This document shows, in pieces, positions 35,765-38,012 of a stretch of 38,012 nucleotides of DNA. The stretch is from assembly GCF_900114545.1 (NCBI RefSeq), contig NZ_FOTI01000028.1:1-38012 (forward strand), in the 5' to 3' direction. Position 1 is the stretch's first letter; each line of letters opens with the position of its first letter. The DNA is from Halanaerobium salsuginis. Lineage in GTDB: Bacteria > Bacillota > Halanaerobiia > Halanaerobiales > Halanaerobiaceae. Made by a program: the position numbers and the translations under genes. The notes below the pieces were generated by a model, which had not been told where the DNA came from, made no database searches, and worked only from the letters and a program-made list of their open reading frames with translations.

Positions 35765-36760
35765 TTAAATTGACTGTCGAATAATTAAGTTAGTTTTAAG
35801 GATGTGATCAGATAATTTTAATTTTTGCTTGCTGTTGATCATCCTTAATAAAATAGTTACTGCTTCTTCTCCTAAATTATATTTAGGCTGCCTCATTGTT
35901 GTTAATTCAGGCTGCAGCAGAGAAGCAATTTCAATATCATCATGGCCAGCTACTGCAATATCCTGCGGAATTCTTAAGCCAGCTGCATAAATAGCTTTAT
36001 ACACACCCGCTGCACTAAGATCATTAGCTGCAAAAACAGCTGTTGGTGGATTATCAAGTTCTAATAACTGACGCATAGCTTGATAACCTGTATACTGCGA
36101 GTAATCTCCCTTAATTAATAAGTTATCATCAAGCTTAATTCCATAATCAAGTAAAGCCTGTTGATAGCCAGCCAGTCTGGCCCTGGCAGTTGTTGTATTC
36201 AAGTCTCCACTGATATGTGCAACTCGACGATGTCCTTTATTTAAAATATATTGAACTAATTGATAAGCTGAGTTTTGATTATCAATACTAACCAGAGGAT
36301 AATTATCAGTTAAAACTGCCCTATCAATTTGAACAACTGGATAATCAGCTGACTTAAGTTCTCTTAAAATAGCTTCATTTCCTAATGAAAGAGAAACTAT
36401 TAATCCATCTACCTGTTTACTTTTAAATAATTCAACTGCTTTCTTTTCTCGATCTGGATTATTGTCAGTATTAAAAAAAATAACTGAATAATCGAGTTTT
36501 TGAGCTTTATCTTCAATTGCTCTCGCAACTTGAGGGAAAAAAGGGTTACTAATATCCGGAATAATTAAGCCAATGGTATTGGTTTTCTGCATTACTAAGC
36601 CCCGGGCCACACTATTGGGATTATAATTTAAGTCTTCAATAATTCTTAATATTTTAGCTCTAGTCTTATCACCAACATCTGGTTTATTGTTAATTACCCG
36701 GGAAACAGTTGTTACAGAAACTCCTGCCTGTTTTGCAATATCTTTAATCGTAATTTTCAC
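35765..36760 (-). CDS. rbsR: Ribose operon repressor RbsR (LacI family)
   Basis: A 331-residue LacI/GalR-type regulator. The N-terminal helix-turn-helix TIKDIAKQAGVSVTTVSRV and hinge NPNSVARGL are followed by a periplasmic-binding-protein-like sensor domain (about 60-331). It is the first gene of the ribose operon and so probably autoregulated; two LacI-type palindromes lie just downstream of the promoter. The start is GTG at 36760 with AGGTGA six bases upstream. The ligand is inferred from the genes it precedes. Confidence 0.9.
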   Translation of the reverse strand: MKITIKDIAKQAGVSVTTVSRVINNKPDVGDKTRAKILRIIEDLNYNPNSVARGLVMQKTNTIGLIIPDISNPFFPQVARAIEDKAQKLDYSVIFFNTDNNPDREKKAVELFKSKQVDGLIVSLSLGNEAILRELKSADYPVVQIDRAVLTDNYPLVSIDNQNSAYQLVQYILNKGHRRVAHISGDLNTTTARARLAGYQQALLDYGIKLDDNLLIKGDYSQYTGYQAMRQLLELDNPPTAVFAANDLSAAGVYKAIYAAGLRIPQDIAVAGHDDIEIASLLQPELTTMRQPKYNLGEEAVTILLRMINSKQKLKLSDHILKTNLIIRQSI

Positions 36761-36860
36761 AATTTATCACCTGATTTATAATTACTAACTAAATATTTAT
36801 AATTATTATAAGCTAAATAAATAATATCTCTTAGCATAAATAAACTTTATATAGTAATAT

Positions 36861-36886
36861 TCGTTAACGATTACGGTAACGTTTCC
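36861..36886. promoter_or_regulatory. Tandem LacI-family operators (RbsR)
   Basis: TCGTTAACGA (36861-36870) is a perfect 10-bp palindrome, and GGTAACGTTTCC (36875-36886) is a near-perfect one centred on AACGTT. Their centres are about 15 bp apart, and both sit at or just past the expected transcription start, so binding would block initiation. RbsR is the obvious candidate; a CcpA contribution cannot be excluded because cre sites look similar. Confidence 0.7.
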
Positions 36887-36893
36887 AATTATT

Positions 36894-36922
36894 ATTGTAC
36901 AATATTCAGAATAATAATGCAA
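36894..36922 (-). promoter_or_regulatory. Promoter of rbsRKDACB
   Basis: TTGCAT at 36917-36922 and TACAAT at 36894-36899 on the minus strand with 17-bp spacing. RNA would start near 36887, leaving a leader of about 127 nt before the GTG of rbsR. The leader, 36773-36860, is plain AT-rich sequence. Confidence 0.65.
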
Positions 36923-37002
36923 GTATAAATAAAAATATTTTTTGCCTTGTAAGTAAGTATGGTTTTCGTTAAAATGAATTTATTTTTGAGAAGGATTAAT
37001 AA

Positions 37003-37030
37003 ATAAAAAAACTCCCCGGGGGAGGGGAGT
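37003..37030 (-). terminator. Strong intrinsic terminator
   Basis: A 7-bp GC-rich stem (ACTCCCC / GGGGAGT, 37011-37030) with a 6-nt loop, followed on the minus strand by TTTTTTTATTT (37010 downward). It ends the small transcript predicted from the promoter at 37081-37109 and also insulates the rbs promoter from anything upstream. Confidence 0.85.
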
Positions 37031-37074
37031 AAAGTTAGCTTATTTATAATTGACTCGCAGTCAATCTGACTCAT
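37004..37074 (-). ncRNA. Candidate small RNA, about 70 nt
   Basis: A promoter (37081-37109) and a strong terminator (37003-37030) bracket a short unit with no credible protein. An in-frame ATG near 37073 has no ribosome binding site, and its frame runs through the terminator. The RNA would contain a 6-bp hairpin TTGACT-GCG-AGTCAA (37064-37050), a single-stranded AATAAGCTAAC segment, and the terminator stem. No known RNA family was recognised. Confidence 0.5.
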
Positions 37075-37080
37075 AGTCGA

Positions 37081-37109
37081 ATTATATAACAAAAAATCAA
37101 TTTTGTCCA
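37081..37109 (-). promoter_or_regulatory. Promoter of the candidate small RNA
   Basis: TGGACA at 37104-37109 and a perfect TATAAT at 37081-37086 on the minus strand, spaced 17 bp. It is flanked by an 11-bp inverted repeat (GTTAGCTTATT at 37034-37044, complement at 37135-37145), and a further AGCTTATT copy overlaps the -35. Confidence 0.65.
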
Positions 37110-37145
37110 GCTTATTAAAAAAAATTTTTTGCTGAATAAGCTAAC

Positions 37146-37266
37146 TTAATATTAACTACTTCTCCCGCTAATAACTCTTTCTAATTATAACTCAGCTGTT
37201 TAAATCAGCTTAAAAGCTTAATTAGCAAACTCAAATTCCTAAAACTTGCTAATTATAACTATTAAA
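37146..37266. other. Gene-free AT-rich stretch with short repeats
   Basis: There is no coding potential. It holds a 12-bp direct repeat CTAATTATAACT (37181-37192 and 37249-37260) and a 9-bp inverted repeat AATTAGCAA/TTGCTAATT (37220-37228 and 37246-37254) just past the stop of the surface-protein remnant. The latter could be a weak terminator, but the following Ts are few. Confidence 0.4.
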
Positions 37267-37658
37267 CTAATTGCCATAAACTATTGCTAAATCAAGATTA
37301 TGATAGTCTAATTGAGCTTCAGTAATAAAAATTTTATATTCATAACCATTTAATGGTCTCATCCCGGCAGGTAGAGACTCGGGCAATATTTTCAAAATAT
37401 GAGTTCCTAATGGTACATTTTCAAAATAAAAATTTCCTCCTTGATTGGTATAATCTTTTTGTTTAAGATCGGCTATTTCCAAACCTACCCAGGCTAAGTA
37501 TTCTTCATTCTGATCCTTAATATTATTTGCATTCTTGTCGATGAAAACTTTACCAGCAACTGAACCATTAATAGTTAAAGCAAAGTTATAGTTTAAACTT
37601 TGATTATCTTTAATTTTTAGCATTATTTTCTTAGTGACTGGTGTATAATCAGCTATTA
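37267..37658 (-). pseudogene. C-terminal remnant of an SdrD-B-like surface or secreted protein, cut by IS256-type element
   Basis: The frame encodes a carboxypeptidase-regulatory/SdrD-B-like domain: GSVAGKVFIDKNANNIKDQ, with the Ca-binding DxNxN-type loop, then YTNQGGNFYFENVPLGTH and a closing beta-rich segment. An ATG exists at 37623 but lacks a ribosome binding site, and the frame stays open upstream (codons for LIADYTPVTKK) right up to the end of the insertion element at about 37659. The natural reading is the last 130 or so residues of a longer protein whose upstream part is beyond the element. Proteins with these domains are usually large, repetitive and extracellular. Function of the parent is unknown. 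Confidence 0.7.
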
Positions 37659-38012
37659 GGGTAACGTCAAGTATTTTGTGTAAATAAATTAATATCGTTC
37701 TTCAAATAGTTGAATTAGTTTATCTCTAGCAGCTAAAAATCCCTTTAGTCTTCGTTCTGACCACTTAGAATTATAGTCTAAGATTTTAAGATATAGTATT
37801 TTTTCTGCTGCCTTTTCATTTGGTAAACTATTCATTGTTTTAAGTCTTTTTCTGATTTCTTTATTGGCTCTTTCAATCCAGTTAGTTGTATAAATTGATT
37901 TTTGAATACTATCTGGATATTTGTAAAAAGTAAAGAGTTCATCTTTATCTTCAAACCAGCTTTGAGCTAAGCGGGGGTAGATTCTATCCCACTTTGAACT
38001 GAAATCATTTAA
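37659..38012 (-). mobile_element. IS256-family insertion sequence, 3' part (cut by window edge)
   Basis: It contains the transposase 3' end and one putative terminus starting with GGGTAACGTCAAG at about 37659, about 30 bp past the stop codon. IS256 relatives often end with a GTCAAGTATTTTGTGTAA-like sequence, seen here at 37666-37683. The other end is outside the window, so the 8-9-bp target duplication cannot be tested. Confidence 0.7.
37689..38012 (-). CDS. IS256 (mutator-type) transposase, C-terminal fragment
   Basis: The last 107 residues of a mutator-like transposase, truncated by the right edge. Reading from the edge: SSKWDRIYPRLAQSWFEDKD, then FTFYKYPDSIQKSIYTTNWI, ERANKEIRKRLKTMNSLPNE and KWSERRLKGFLAA. 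The IYTTNWIERANKEIRKR region carries the final catalytic Glu (IERxN) of the DDE triad and is diagnostic of the family. TAA stop at 37689-37691. No frameshift in the visible part. Confidence 0.88.
   Translation of the reverse strand, partial: LNDFSSKWDRIYPRLAQSWFEDKDELFTFYKYPDSIQKSIYTTNWIERANKEIRKRLKTMNSLPNEKAAEKILYLKILDYNSKWSERRLKGFLAARDKLIQLFEERY

Noticed and set aside
36892-37092. 66-codon minus-strand reading frame upstream of rbsR
   Set aside because: It has no ribosome binding site, runs through a strong terminator hairpin and over the rbs promoter, and encodes AT-driven hydrophobic low-complexity sequence.

Overview
The window is AT-rich DNA, and nearly all of its genes lie on the minus strand. 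It looks like a strictly anaerobic, fermentative member of the Firmicutes. Gene content (anaerobic cobalamin pathway, FchA/FolD, PTS and BglG-type control, B. subtilis-like rbs operon) and secreted binding proteins with cleavable, non-lipidated signal peptides suggest a diderm lineage such as Halanaerobiales (Halanaerobium-like). That assignment is inference; no marker gene is present.

Region 1 (1-285): the 5' end of an ISL3-family transposase with its putative outer end, cut by the window edge.

Region 2 (433-22042, minus): one very long cobalamin operon of about 21 kb. It has its own promoter and a cobalamin riboswitch (about 21850-21985), followed by an intrinsic terminator at 21728-21750. 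Gene order is cbiP paralog - cbiP - cobO - cbiC - cbiD - cbiE - cbiT - cbiL - cbiF::cbiK fusion - NikK-like - cbiM - NikL-like - cbiH - cbiJ - cbiG - cbiA - cbiB - pduX - cobD - cobU - cobS - cblT - cblS. This covers cobalt uptake, cobalt insertion, the whole anaerobic corrin route, adenosylation, amidation, the aminopropanol arm and nucleotide loop assembly. CobT and lower-ligand synthesis are absent; alpha-ribazole import (CblT) and phosphorylation (CblS) stand in for them. A CobC-like phosphatase sits just upstream with its own promoter.

Region 3 (22813-24405, plus): fchA-folD, a one-carbon folate pair driven by a divergent promoter. The FolD lacks the lysine used for cyclohydrolase activity, which FchA would supply. 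A shared hairpin terminator separates it from the converging operon.

Region 4 (24487-30938, minus): a substrate-induced catabolic operon made of promoter, RAT antiterminator site overlapping a terminator, beta-glucoside PTS EIIBCA, GH1 6-phospho-beta-glucosidase, LicT/BglG-type antiterminator, DHDPS-family aldolase and a RhmD-like sugar-acid dehydratase. The combination suggests use of a beta-glucoside whose aglycone is a sugar acid. This is the best candidate for an undescribed pathway here.

Region 5 (30963-36922, minus): a ribose operon rbsRKDACB with a clear promoter and LacI-type operators just downstream of the -10.

Region 6 (36923-38012): a candidate small RNA gene of about 70 nt with promoter and terminator, then the C-terminal remnant of an SdrD-B-like surface protein interrupted by an IS256-family element, of which only the transposase C-terminus lies in the window.
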